The position numbers and the translations under genes were made by a program. Below, piece by piece: positions 44,119 through 56,200 of a DNA stretch of 64,000 bases. Source of the DNA: Arctopsyche grandis (lineage: Eukaryota > Arthropoda > Insecta > Trichoptera > Hydropsychidae); the NCBI RefSeq assembly GCF_051622035.1, contig NC_135360.1:6882001-6946000 (forward strand), given 5' to 3'. The first letter of the stretch is position 1. Each line of letters begins with the position of its first letter. The notes below the pieces were generated by a model. The model saw only the letters and a program-made list of their open reading frames with translations. It was not told the DNA's origin and did not search any database.

Positions 44119-44676
44119 GTCATAACTAGATATTGGACCGGAAGCGTGCCGTTCATTGTAAATCGTTCGCTGTGCTTTGTCCAATTTTATGACTAACCTT
44201 TTTTTGCACTCTAGCTTTGTAAATAGACCCAAAACGCCCTGACTCCTGGAAAAAGCACGATTCCTATCCGCTCTTTAGTCATAACTAAAGAGGTCAGGTT
44301 TCCGCCATAAAATAACAATAGACATCTCAATTGTCCGAGAAAGCCGGATAACAAAAAAATGGTTGACAATGGTGAACCATTTTTTTAGCCGTCGAGCAAC
44401 CTGACCGCCGTACTTTAGTCATAACTAAAGCCCGGACCCTGAGGGGGCCGTTTATTGTTCAAATGTTGTAAATACATTGTTAAAGGTTTGTCGAACCTTT
44501 TTTACAAAGCATTTACAACAATTGAACAATAGACGACACGCTTCCGGTCCTACCTCTAGTCATAACTAGTCATCGGAGCCTGAGGGGCCCGTGTATTGTT
44601 CAAAGGTTGTAAATGCATTGTTAAAGGTTTGCCGAACAATGGATAGCACTGTGACTATCCTACCTCTAGTCATAAC
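44119..44676. mobile_element. Array of four MITEs separated by identical 8-bp targets
   Basis: The octamer GTCATAAC occurs at 44119, 44278, 44418, 44559 and 44669. Between consecutive octamers lie four units of 151, 132, 133 and 102 bp. Each starts TAAAG or TAG and most end with CTTTA or CCTCTA. Unit 3 is the hairpin family D seen at 10419 and 53279; units 1 and 2 are different relatives; unit 4 is a shortened family D. A possible fifth unit follows to about 44785. Eight-base spacing fits hAT-type target duplications. Confidence 0.8.
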
Positions 44677-44784
44677 TAAAGCGCGGCGCGTGGATGCGCC
44701 GGCTCGAAATAAATGGGTTCACAATAGGATCCCGTTTCGGCCACTTCGTCCGCCGAAAACTGATCATAAGTTATGTAGTTATGA

Positions 44785-46349
44785 TTCATAACCACCTAGT
44801 AATATTTCAACAGTGTATACTTGGTACATGTATTTCCTTGTGAAGGAGATAGCATGGGTGGGATTGAAATTTTTTTTAAGTGTCTAAAGTGAGGAGTATT
44901 TCTTCGGAGGTTTCCAATGATTTCTAAGGACAAGGAATCGTCTTATTAGTTACATTGATTAAAATCGGTTAATTTGCTCATTTGAATATTTTATTGTTCT
45001 TTTCTTTTACATACATAACTATCTATTTCTTCATATTGCTTAGCGCTGAGCGTGTCTTATATCTATCTGGGATTTGGAGCGCGATTCGACTACATTCTTC
45101 CCAGTCCTCGGTCAAGTTTATGGCAGTGCTTAAAGAGGGTCCTATTAATTTCGTTATTTGGTCTGTCCATTTTGCAGGAGACCGTCTTCTTGTTTGATTT
45201 TCTCCACTGTGATGAAGAATCATAGCTATGGGATTACTCATAACAGTCATAACTATCAAAAAAATCGATTCAAGATTTGAACCGTTGCAAGATACTCCTG
45301 TGAAATTTTGAATTGCTTCGACTCTTATGTAGAAAAATTCTCATGGCTCTAATCGGTGTTTATTTGGTGGAACTATTTGCTTTTTAATATAAATAAAACG
45401 GTTTAATTTCTCATTTCGATCATTTCCCAAGTTTTCGATCTCAAACACATCTCCGTATTTCCTCCCCGTTTGAAATGTATGTATGTAATATGTTTATTGC
45501 GCAAACGAGTCGTATCCATTCCCACACAACGTACCTAATATAATCGAATTACGTCTCCAAATAGAGAAAGTTAAGCCATTACAAAGAGCAGAAAGCTCCA
45601 AATAAGTCGATATATTATGCATACGCAAGCGGCTCGCGAAAATTGTACAAATTAAAGTGCGCGTGTAAACGCTATACGGTCAACTTAAGCCGTTTAGTAA
45701 AGCCGAGGGTAGCCGGCTATAAATTCCTCTGGAAAGGGGGCCAGTGCAATAAAACTTGTCGAGTTTTCTCCCCCTTTCTTTATACCGTATTTTTTTATTT
45801 CCTCCTTTTTTCCCTTCTTATTCCCGGGTTTATCTCTACGGAGTCGGATGCGAGAGCGTATCATTACCGGAGGAGTCCGCGTTTCGGGCAGATTTCCCCA
45901 TAATAGCCCATTAACGTCAAACAACTCGCGGTGCCCTCTGGCGCGAGTGATGACCCGTCGCCCACGGCTCGAATAATCCTCTCTCTCTCTCCTCTCTCGC
46001 TCTCCTCTCGCACAGCCAGTGTCCCTTTGCGAGGGGAAATAAATCGAGTCAGGCAAATTTTCAACATAATCAGACGGATCTGTCAAGGTCGCGGTTGTGA
46101 CGCGCGTTTCTGTCGCTTCGGTATGCGGCCTCCCTCATTCCTTTTTTTTTCAATCAACAGTGCATAGGACTTTCTGCTTCTTCTTCGTTCGCTGGAACAC
46201 TATCGTCGTTATTGCGATGTGAAGGCATTGACGACCAGCGCCTCTCAATTTTATTTAATTTGATTATTTACTTCTCTATAAAGGTTTGGGTTAACTTTTA
46301 GCGACTCGACGTCATTATTCTATGCTATTGTAATGGTGGGCGTGAAGAG
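44785..46349. other. Gene-poor sequence with GC-balanced patch
   Basis: From about 45700 to 46110 composition rises in GC, with CT-rich runs (CTCTCTCTCTCCTCTCTCGC). Frames there are open on both strands but lack motifs. No exon is supported. Confidence 0.4.
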
Positions 46350-46500
46350 AGTTTTCCGAAATCCGAATGAAAGACGCAACGCGTAGTAGTAGAGGTAGTT
46401 TATTGTTATTTCATACGCCGAGGCCTTTTGGCGCGAACGCCAGATCAGGTGATCAGTGCCAGTGAACCAGTGGTCGACAAGCACTCTACGTTACACCATA
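46350..46500 (+). repeat. Dispersed repeat J, copy 1 (internally deleted)
   Basis: TGAAAGACGCAACGCGTAGT, ACGCCGAGGCCTTTTGGCGC and CCAGTGGTCGACAAGCAC match 62861-63130, but about 110 bp present in that copy between GTTATT and CATACG are missing. Confidence 0.75.
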
Positions 46501-46736
46501 AATCTTTATTTGGCTATTTATTTGCACTGCGATCAATTTCACATCGAAGACATTAATATTTTGGCATATAAAACCAAACTGAAAATAGCTATGGATTTGG
46601 ATATTATACTGAGACACAGACACCTTCTTTCAGTTGAACTGTTGGAATCGTGTTAAGGCTTTTGAGGCCAATTTTTATTTCTACCCTTATGGGCGATACA
46701 CTTTAAGGCAATCCCAAATAACAACTTATGTACATG

Positions 46737-46915
46737 ACGGTAAACGGATTATTTCGCACATTGCGGTCGCGCCCACGAAAATCGCGAATACGGAATATCC
46801 GGCACTCGAATACTCGTTATTATGATAGTTCACGTGGGTAAATCTCGATGGATAGAATTTTCGAGTGCCAGATATTACGTGATCGAGATTTTAGTGACGT
46901 GTGTGAGACCGCTTT
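46737..46915. mobile_element. Palindromic repeat I, copy 1
   Basis: Inverted halves: GGATTATTTCGCACA and CCGGCACTCGAATACTCG on the left against TTTTCGAGTGCCAGATATTA and GATCGAGATTTTAGTGACGT on the right. Related to 52599-52740. Probably a foldback MITE. Confidence 0.65.
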
Positions 46916-49900
46916 GTGTGGAATACTCACTGAACCATACGTTACAAATAACAAGTAAAAAGAGGTTTTTCTTCGAAGCTAACAATAGGTAAAGAGTTTT
47001 TGGGCGATGAGTATCCGCGGTCTAGTCATGAGATAAGTTTTTAGTAACTGCGATCTAAAGGCACGTTGATCCTGACATATCTTCATATTGATATTAACCT
47101 CGCGTCACGCTGTCGCAGACATCCAAAATGTACTTTTTGTATACTTTTTATTAGATACGGGTCACTCACTTATGTATGTAATTCACGTGCTCCTCACGAG
47201 GAAGCAACAAAGTTTTAATCCGAGTTATCTTAAAACACATACCTTTTTGGTTTAGTTTGTGATAAATTCAGAAAAGGAATGTTGTTCGAGTATGCATGTA
47301 GGTGTTGAAATGTCTGCAACTTTGTCAGTTTGTTCCTTTTATTCCAGTCAATTTTGCTAGTCCTGCTTCTCTCTCTTCGTCTGTCGTCTACACGTGAAGA
47401 TTCCATTTCAGATAGTGTGCGAAATTGTTTCGTATTCGCTATTCAATTTAAATAATGAACAGTGTCCCAATTATATACTGTGCTTTTATTGAAAAAAAAT
47501 CCGGTTTTATTTTGATTCGGACGTGAAAAATTCGACGCTGAGCTAGAAATTATACCCGAGGGATGTTATAATTTAGTATCCACTTACCTATTCTAAAACT
47601 GGACGGTAAATTTTTCTCCTCCTTCCTCGTAGAGATACCAAAATTTGACAACACACGTGTATGTAAATTTGCTGAAGTTTGGCGAATGAAAAATGCATCG
47701 ACTTTGTGAAATTGACGTCGCGTTTATGTCTGAAAATTTAGCCATTGAAATTAAATAAACGATTTAATGTATCTAATTATACATACCTATATTAAAACGG
47801 CATACACTGATAAAAAACCTTTCCTTATGTATACTAAGGGAAATGCGACACGAGTAGTACCATCGATTATTATCAAGATAACATGGTAGTTCTATATCTT
47901 CTTCATCTCCAACCGTTTTTCCTCGAAATACGACCTAATCCGAAAATAAGCCCTACTATGATTTTAAATGCTTTCATAAGAAATTGGTGTATGTACCATA
48001 AGGTAAGGCACACCAAAAAATAACCCTTAGAGCAGTTTTCGATTGTAAAATTAATATAACACTGGATTTTATTTTCGGGGAAAGACAGTATTCATATGAC
48101 CTTCATTTCCATAGATTTCAACAATATTTATTTTGCATAAACTTGGTTCTGCAAAAAGGGTTAAACCCGCTAGTCCAACTAATCACTGCAATTTAGTGAA
48201 ACATTTTTATAAAATGTAAATACATCTACATATATGGGTTGGATCATTTTTCCAAAACTGCGCCTATGTGTATGTTATTTGTACCAGCGTTTCCCAACCG
48301 AGAGCATGCAATGGGTCGCATAGGTGTACGCGAAAAAATTAAGAAGAGGTTAGTAAAAAAAAAACCACACACCGATTGCTGTTTTTTTTTTATTTCGTCA
48401 AACATTGGCATGACACGGTTTCCTATATCTATCTTATGTAGGGCTGCCATTATTGTCGAGATGCCGGCCGGGACATTTGGGATTTGATTGATAAATGGAA
48501 AAATTGAAATCCTGAGACATTGAAGATCTTGAACCACTTTTTAGTTATTTTAAGTTCACTGAAAGATATTTCAACTGATTGGCGGTTACCGAGAAATTCT
48601 AAATACTATCGTCAATTTTTTTTTTATAATTTACTGTCAAAATAAATCTATCCATAAATAAAACAACTTCTAAATGGTCAATTTTTTAAAAGTTTTCTTA
48701 CAACGGCGGGAACGATATATTTGCGAATATTATTTCACATTTAAATTCGGGAAATTGTCGCATTCATATAAAATTTGCATTCAAATTGATATTTGTGATG
48801 ACAATTTTGACGCCTCTAGATTTTGAAGCCTCGGACCGTTGCTCCTTTCGCACGGTAAAAAGGTCACGCGGTGAAATTACTAATCTAAATGAAGATATGA
48901 GGCAGTCGACTCGAAATTAGAACTTGTCCTTGAACCCTTCTGGTCCTTTAACCTTTCATTAACATTTACTTGTTTATAGAATACTGAGACAATTGACTTG
49001 TGTCTATCTTGTGTGATCTATCGGGACGTATACCGGCTCTATATTTTTTGGAAATTGACTGCACGCGAGTCTAAAAATGATGTGATGATTTGTTCACTTA
49101 TAAATCGCTTGTAAGTCACCCCCGTACGTACGTTTTGCTAATAGGACAGTAGGCATATTTCAGGTGTGTGCCGCTTTCCAAAATTGTTTGATAAAACTTA
49201 AGCGTGACTTTTACGATGTAAGTTTGACTGAAAGTGTCGAGAATAATTCGCACATATTGGGAACCGCCGTTCTGGTGATATGTACATACTTTTTGGCCCG
49301 AATCCAAACCGTAAAAAGTAAGGCGTTCGAACTGCGAACTTTTGAAACTACCATAGCGTTGTGAACGGACCATAAAATGCAGATATCTGCGTTCACAAAT
49401 ACACGTATACATCGACATATGTACATATGTATCTGTGTGTTTGTAATTTATTACTCATACGAATTCAATCAATCGATTATATGCCATTAGATCATATATT
49501 AAGATAATTGTGATATCTGTCTACGTTTTGGGACACACCTTTTTTATTGTTTCGTTCGCCTTCATGCATATTAAAAGTCTATTGATAGATTATTGCTCAT
49601 CGGTTTGTTTTTTAATTAAAGTTTTTTGTAAACTTTGAAAGTTATTAATACAAGTATGAATCTATGTGACCCAAATGTTAAGTCGAACAATCGCGACGAG
49701 TTTATTATTCAGAGTATGAAAATAGGCTTCGAAATTGACCTTTTGTTAAGTCTATTATTGGATGGGTCTCGTCTCATTCGTTTGAGCCTCTTTTCGATTT
49801 AATTTTCATGAGAAATTAATGTGTTTTGCCAAAGCGGTGTGAAAATCTCGGATTTTATTTGCAATTAATGGAAAATTCGTAAAAGGAATTTATATTCAGT

Positions 49901-51038
49901 TGGTATTTTGCTCGTTGTATTTTAATTAATTTATTAATTAAATTGGAAATGTTTTACTGTTTGTTGTTCAGTAAATAAGCTGCTATTTCTGTAGAACTTT
50001 TGGACACGTTTTTCGCGTTTGAATTACCCATTTAAAATATATTTACGGTTTCGAATTGTTATATCTTAAAACACAAGTCAAAAGATTCTGAATGCTATCT
50101 CTATGTATGGATATCTTAGATCCGTGTCCTTTCACATAATTATTATGAAGATTGGTATCACAGTAAGGTAACCAACCTCTTTTATTTTGTGAACTGTCGG
50201 GTATTGAACTTATTTTTATCGATGCCATTAAAACAGTTGGCATTACTCTTAAAAAAGGAGGAAAAGCATCTATCGTTGTGTCCGCTGTCAGTCAGGATCT
50301 TAGTCGCACATTTAAGACTTGCAAGGTTCCGAAAGATCTGATTTGCAGTTTGATATATTTTTTTTTATTCGTTTAATTGCTTGAGAGTTTGGAGAATCAG
50401 ATCTTTTGGAAAGATTGCAGCTGAATAGATGTATTAGAAAACAATCGAATATCTTCTTATTCACCCCTATATACATACATGTGTATGTAGAAGGCTTGCA
50501 GTTGCCGGATACAACTCACCAGCTGAGGCGTCTAGAAACCGATTCAATTATTTTAGTATGTGTTTAGTGCCAACCATTGACACTACCTCTCGAATATATA
50601 ACCAACCAACGAAAAATATTGACTTTAAGATGTCGCTGTGAAGAAACCAAAATTAATTTCGAACCAATAAATATTAAATACAACCTTAAATATGAAGGAG
50701 CGCGCACCGGTGCGCTTATGGCGATGAAGTGGTTAAAGAGGTAAGAGGCTCGCGAATTTGTAGTCAGAATTTGAGAGATTCAGAAGACTAATTCACAATC
50801 TTGGGGGGACGGTGTGTTGATTCCGTAGTACTCCGTACATGACCGGATGAAAAGGGATATCATTGGGGATGATTTATCGGAGATTAATAAGATGGCTCCA
50901 GAGAAAAGAAAAAGTCTTATTCACCAACTGTATGAACATTGTACATATATACAAATGTATGTGAAAACGAAAATAATCTATAGATCAAATCTTTCAGAAA
51001 TATTCTTATTTATTATATAATCGCCTTAATTTGTCTGT
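46916..51038. other. Gene-poor sequence
   Basis: About 4 kb of AT-rich sequence without a recognisable exon or RNA gene. At 48290, CAGCGTTTCCCAACCGAGAG resembles a hAT-type terminus of the hobo/Charlie kind, but no partner was found. Confidence 0.4.
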
Positions 51039-51080
51039 GTGTTACTTACACACACACACACACGTGTGTGTGTAAGTAAC
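51039..51080. repeat. Near-perfect (AC)n/(GT)n palindrome
   Basis: GTTACTTACACACACAC is followed by ACACGTGTGTGTGTAAGTAAC, giving an inverted repeat of about 42 bp centred on an ACGT. It could extrude as a hairpin and may arise from template switching in a CA microsatellite. Confidence 0.85.
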
Positions 51081-51829
51081 GCTCTCCGTAATATAATTGT
51101 CGTTTCGATTCGACATACGTCACAGTTAAAACACTGCCAACATAATGTACGAATATAATAACAAATTAAGAAAAAACCGATCACTATTTATATATTGTTT
51201 GCTACCAATATATCCTCTTAGAAAATAGTGCCTCGAGCATTTAGCGCCATCTAGTGAAAATTAAATCATAATTATTTCTATTGTTGTTTTATATTGTTTA
51301 TTTGTAGGTAGGTAGGTAGTTTTTCCTTATAATACAACCATTGCAATTTTCATCGAGTCTATCACTAGTTAGTAATAATATTATTAGTAGGGTTCGTTAT
51401 TACGAATGTTTGTATACAAATCCAAAGTTTTCAAACCACCAAATTTGGCATACTGTCGTCGATAGATTTTGAAATTTCTTTTAAGGTTTTCATACAACCG
51501 GTTTCTATTTTTTAATAAGATACATTCTACTATAATGTATCAAAAATGCTTATCAAGTGAAAATATGATAATACTATATAGATAGGTACATAAATTTCAC
51601 AAAGGCATAACCTACATACTAGAGTGGCACTTTCCCTACCATCTTCAAATCAAGTGGGGTGAGAGCTTCATACATCTTATGTACATACATCGGAAAACTA
51701 GCTTCTGGTCGTATCTTGGGTTAAATTACGTATAGTTTAATTCTAGTAGCATGACATGCATGTACATAGTTGACTCCGCATCGGAGATGAGATTGATAAC
51801 ATGCAGTCGAGGCGGCTTTTTTTTGCTCT

Positions 51830-52350
51830 CATTAAACTCTCCAGAAGGTGTAGTAGTAGTAGTAGTAGCAGGGGGAGGAGGGGTAAGTATCGAATTTTTA
51901 ACCCCTCATGTACGCCCCTACCCCTCATTGTGGGGGTGCAACGTGCGTTATGTAAAGCGCGCGCCAATTTCGGTCCCGAGAGCAGCAACGGCCGCACAGC
52001 GCTCAGCGTCCCACGCGGCAGAGCACTGGCAGGTGGGATGTTGCAGGGGCTTCGTTGCGGGATTCGGGGGGAGAGGAGGGGTGGTGGGAAGAGAGGGAAT
52101 AAGGGGGCGAGTGCCTGGGCAGGGCGTGGCGGGATCGATATGGAGCCTCCCGGCGCGCCCTCCCCTGGCTCCGCGGCGCCTCTTCCTCCCCCTCGCTCCA
52201 CCCCACGCAGCCTCCCACCAACCACTCGACCTGAGATACATCACGACGTTCGCATACCTCGCTATACCCTAATTCAAGGTCATCGTGCCGAAAATTACCG
52301 ACACATTTCTCCCTTCCCTATCTCGACTTGGGTACCGGTTGCATAATAAA
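51830..52350. promoter_or_regulatory. Second GC-rich island
   Basis: About 500 bp of CpG- and G-run-rich sequence in AT-rich flanks, with (TAG)n at 51850-51872 and a donor-like GGAGGGGTAAGTATCG at 51878-51893. Open frames on both strands are compositional. It could be an alternative promoter/first exon or a regulatory element; the strand is unknown. Confidence 0.35.
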
Positions 52351-52598
52351 TGGATCAACCGTGTTTGTGTACGTATCTACACACGTACATATGTATGCAC
52401 GTGTAAGATATCAGCGCTCTATGCTCGGATTCGTTAACGGACTACGTGGTTCTGCAAAAAAGATCTAAGCCACATGATTTTGGTTTGAATTAATTGAATT
52501 ACTATTTTCAAGGAAGAACGCATCCCCAAGCTGCATCATGTTCTATGCGTGCATAGTGAGGTGACGCGAACTGTCTTCGAGGAATGTAGCTTTGATAA

Positions 52599-52740
52599 CG
52601 GTAACCGGACTATTTCGCTCACGAAAATCTGGCACTCGAATTCTCGTTATAGTTCGCGTGCTTGACTCTCGGGGGTGGAATTATCGAGTGCCAGATATTC
52701 CGCGATCGAGATTTAAGTGACTTGTGCGAAACAGTAACGG
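52599..52740. mobile_element. Palindromic repeat I, copy 2
   Basis: CGGTAACCGGACTATTTCGC at one end is answered by TTGTGCGAAACAGTAACGG at the other; TCTGGCACTCGA is mirrored by TCGAGTGCCAGA inside. It is a cleaner palindrome than copy 1. Confidence 0.75.
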
Positions 52741-53037
52741 ATGTATTTTCGTCTTGAGATTAGTTTGTAACACGCTCGCGATAATATGCTTAAAAAATGC
52801 TCACTTTGAACATTGGTGTTTTTTTATTTTTAACATTACATTATTTAATCATGTGATTAAATACGGGTACGATTTAACTGTACATTGATAAAAATACTTT
52901 GTATCTTAAAAAAAATGTTTGTGCATTAAAAATTTGTATGATTTTCGGTGCATTAAATGCACATTTATTTTATAAAATGGACGTTTAAATTCTTCCCATT
53001 AAATTCTATACTCGCAAGCATGTTTCAAATGCGAATT

Positions 53038-53425
53038 GCACCCTTTTATGTTCTCTTGGGTACCATTCGAGCACTTCTTTCGTACATTATTCTAGTTACG
53101 TGACCCCCCTCATTGCCGTCTACGTCTTTAACTACCTTTGTCATACTTCTAACCCACATATTCCGTTTTCTACCTCTCCTAGTTATGCCAAGCATATATC
53201 TTTCTGTACTTCAGTGCACTGGACCTTATGCAGTATTCTGGCATTCAATTCCTAAGTTTCGCACCCATACATCATTACTAAAGCCCGGACCCAGAGGGTA
53301 CCACGTATTGTTCAAATGTTGTAAATGCATTGTTAAAGGTTTGCCGAACCTTTTTTACAAAGGATTTACTACAATGCAACACCTTGGCTATCCTACCTCT
53401 AATCATTACCGACAAGACATCTGGC
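53038..53425 (-). mobile_element. RTE-type retrotransposon fragment, split by a MITE
   Basis: Minus-strand RTE 3' coding remnant (CTCTTGGGTACCATTCGAGC, TTTGTCATACTTCTAACCCA, GCCAAGCATATATCTTTCTG) continuing to GTTTCGCACCCATACATCAT. The MITE at 53279-53401 interrupts it with duplication of ATCATTAC. It extends further 5' into the RT region than the other copies. Confidence 0.75.
53279..53401. mobile_element. Hairpin MITE, family D, 123 bp, exact 8-bp duplication
   Basis: TAAAGCCCGGACCC to CCTACCTCTA with the same internal hairpin as 10419-10551. It is flanked by ATCATTAC at 53271-53278 and 53402-53409. The interrupted host sequence is an RTE fragment, which proves insertion. Confidence 0.9.
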
Positions 53426-54954
53426 AAGGTCGAAAATCATTTTCTTCAGGCACAGTGGCGTTTTAGATTTGAAAACGGTATTAAACAAAAAAAAAAAAAA
53501 CACGTCGGTGAAAGTTAGTCTTGTCGTGTCGCGTCGCATCACTTTGCACGCAGTTTAGTTGAAGTAAGCAATATTTTAGTTTTTTTTTAATAAAACTTGC
53601 ATGAATTTGTCTTAATTATAGGACTACATATATATGAATGTTGGTTCGAAAGGAAAATAAGAACGTAAACCTTTTTTTTCACTTTTATTACCTAATATGA
53701 AGAAGTAACAAGTGTGGCGCTTATTTTTACGCACAATCTCTCGTAAAGATTGCACGTTACGATTTCTCAAAAAAAAATAAAGGTCATACGCACTACGAAC
53801 ATATCGTCCTTGCCTCATTTTTTTTTTGTGCACGAATGCGTGGGAAAACCCTCGTAAGCTGCGAAAATCGTACAGTACAAAAAAAAACTTTCTTTTTTAT
53901 TTTTTTGTTCAAATTCGCAATAATGGGGTTGTATTTGAATTATTTATAAAGCGGCGCTTTAGAATTGCACTCGGTGAAAATTAAATCAACATTTTCCGCT
54001 CATAATCCCTCCCGCGCACATTATTCTGCTGGAAAATGTAAATTGAATAAACGCAACGACTTTGCCGCACAAATTACGAACCGAATGGGTTTTCGGTGTC
54101 TCTTTCCTACATTATGCATCATATCAGCTGCATGCGGTATTCCTATGCGAATATTTTCATATAACTAGAATTTGTGCAATCTGCGTAAAATTCCCTCTCG
54201 GGTCTATTTTCGAACCGTCGAAAAGGGCCCTTTGAACCGGCCCGAGTCGTTGACGGTCAAGAAGTGTCGTCCCTTTTGACCCTTCGTTGCCGCAAAGTGC
54301 GAATTTGTAGTTAATGTAATATTCGACCCGTTTAAATTACACAATGTCAATGTTTATTTTGCCGTTTTTGATGTATACTAACCGAACGGACTCGGCTCCG
54401 CGCGGGTTAAATTCGCACGTTGCAAACATGTATGTACGTATTTATGTCTAATATTTCAAAAGGCAATTCACATTGACGTACGGTTTGATCAATGGCCCCA
54501 CTACCATACGTCGCATAAAATGCTATTTTGACAGATGCGAGAGACTCATTGAGGATTTTTCGTTTCGGTGTCACTTTACTATTTTTGGTCATTCGCTAAA
54601 AATTTTCGACAAATTTTGAAAAGATACGTTTGTTCTAAAGAATGTGTTAACTAGTTGGATAAAATAAGTGAATCTTGATTATGATATCAAGTTCGGCAGA
54701 AGTGAAACTTTTGAGGTGTCGACTGGATAAACGTGCCATGACTGGAATTACCCCAAGGCGATACATATGGTTATATTATTTTTGTACTAACAATTTGTCT
54801 AACAACAGTACATAGGATACAATAGAGATATCTATAGATAATTAACATTTTTTTTCATACACAACAAATTTGCAAGAAAAACATTATTATAGTATGTAGG
54901 TAGCATATTTATATGATTCAATAAATTCGAGATGCTAAATTTGAGTATACCAAT
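53426..54954. other. Gene-poor sequence
   Basis: A-runs and T-runs (53490, 53580, 53820, 53885). No exon is supported. Confidence 0.4.
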
Positions 54955-55138
54955 TTTTTGGATCCGTGTCAACAAATAAGCTAGAAAAATCAGATAATTC
55001 CAACATGAGACAGTCGATCCTTGTTTTTTTTTAATCAGTACACAAATTCGCCAGCAGTGAATTTGGCCGGGATTTGAACCCACGACCTATCTACTGTTAT
55101 GCAAAAGCTTTACTAGTGCACTACGCTGTGGCTAAGTG
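54955..55138 (-). mobile_element. tRNA-derived SINE, minus strand
   Basis: In minus orientation the head reads GCCACAGCGTAGTGCACTAG, TAAAGC and a B box GTGGGTTCAAATCCCGG (about 55066-55082). The body with TTATCTGATTTTTCTAGC matches the 42-kb copy. Intact A- and B-box spacing makes it the best-preserved head of the family. Confidence 0.8.
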
Positions 55139-55173
55139 GCTATAGAAGTACATACAACAAAATTTTTCATAAT

Positions 55174-55358
55174 AATCATTTACAGCCATCCACTCTTCAC
55201 TGCTGGATGAAGTCCTCTCCAACCACTCGTCTCTTTTTTGCGCACCTCTCTTCCATCTCACGCCTCACATTTATCTAATTTATTGCGTTCTTCGTTTCAA
55301 CCTTTTGCATTCTCTCGGGTACCATTCCAGCACTTCTTTTGTCCATTCTTCTAGATTA
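55174..55358 (-). mobile_element. RTE-type 3' fragment
   Basis: Complement ends GGCTGTAAATGATTATT, the RTE tail, with CATCCAGCAGTGAAGAG and TGGTACCCGAGAGAATGC upstream. Same family as 57961-58288, 5'-truncated. Confidence 0.75.
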
Positions 55359-56030
55359 TGATTTTATTAAGTTATGCATGTTCTTGGTTGTTGTTTTTGC
55401 GTGCGACATGCAATTCTAGGTACGTAAGACAATGCATTATTAATTTATTAGCGTACTGTCTACGAGTCACGTAGTACATACTACGTATTGTGGTTTTTGC
55501 AAGACGACTTATGTCAGCTCGCGAATCACGTAGCACTACGTTTAATATGTTGCGGCTTTTATTTGGTCCACGCTGAGAATATAGGAATGGAGGTTACTAT
55601 TTTTTGTTATCTGTAATATTTGACACTGTTTTCAACAAGGGTGTGACGTTTGTATTATATTTACATATTATTAAATATTAAAAATCGACACACAATAATT
55701 ATGATGTAGCAAGTAGATATTGATATGTTGAGTTGTGTCAAGTTGGTAGTAATTGTTTTAAGCTTAAGAATATTTATGATTTGTTTTTGATAAAGTTCAC
55801 TTATTCATCTTACTTATTTAATTCTATTACCGGCGCCGCATCCCAAATAAGTCATCAAACATTCGATGTATTGCGCCCGAAGGCTATTTCTAACAACTGC
55901 GAGGCCAATTGATCTCAAGATCGCGCGATTTATCATTTTTTTCCTTAAACTCATTTTTATCTATCTATCTTTTAACTATCATTTTTGCCTATATTTTTTG
56001 TTCTATACATATATGTACATACATATGTTC
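55359..56030. other. AT-rich sequence, no feature seen
   Basis: No exon or repeat end is recognised. Confidence 0.4.
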
Positions 56031-56200
56031 CTGTGGCGTGCTGTGGAAATCTCCGTGTTTTTGCCACACCGCCTTACGTGTACGCGAGCAGGATATAAGA
56101 GGACTAGGTGACGCCATACCGAGTCCCCTTGTATCCCGCTCGCGCACACGTAAGTAAGGCTGTGCGACAAAAACAAGGAGATATCTACGGCACCCCACTG
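56031..56200. mobile_element. Foldback MITE, family B, copy 2
   Basis: Ends CTGTGGCGTGCTGTGGAAAT and (complement) CAGTGGGGTGCCGTAGATAT. The interior is a long palindrome with TACGCGAGCAGGATATAAGA mirrored by TTGTATCCCGCTCGCGCA. The GCGAGCAGGATA core is shared with family A. Confidence 0.8.

Noticed and set aside
51743-52346. Overlapping frames of 160-181 codons on both strands
   Set aside because: GC-rich low-complexity translation; both strands and several frames are open, the mark of composition rather than coding.
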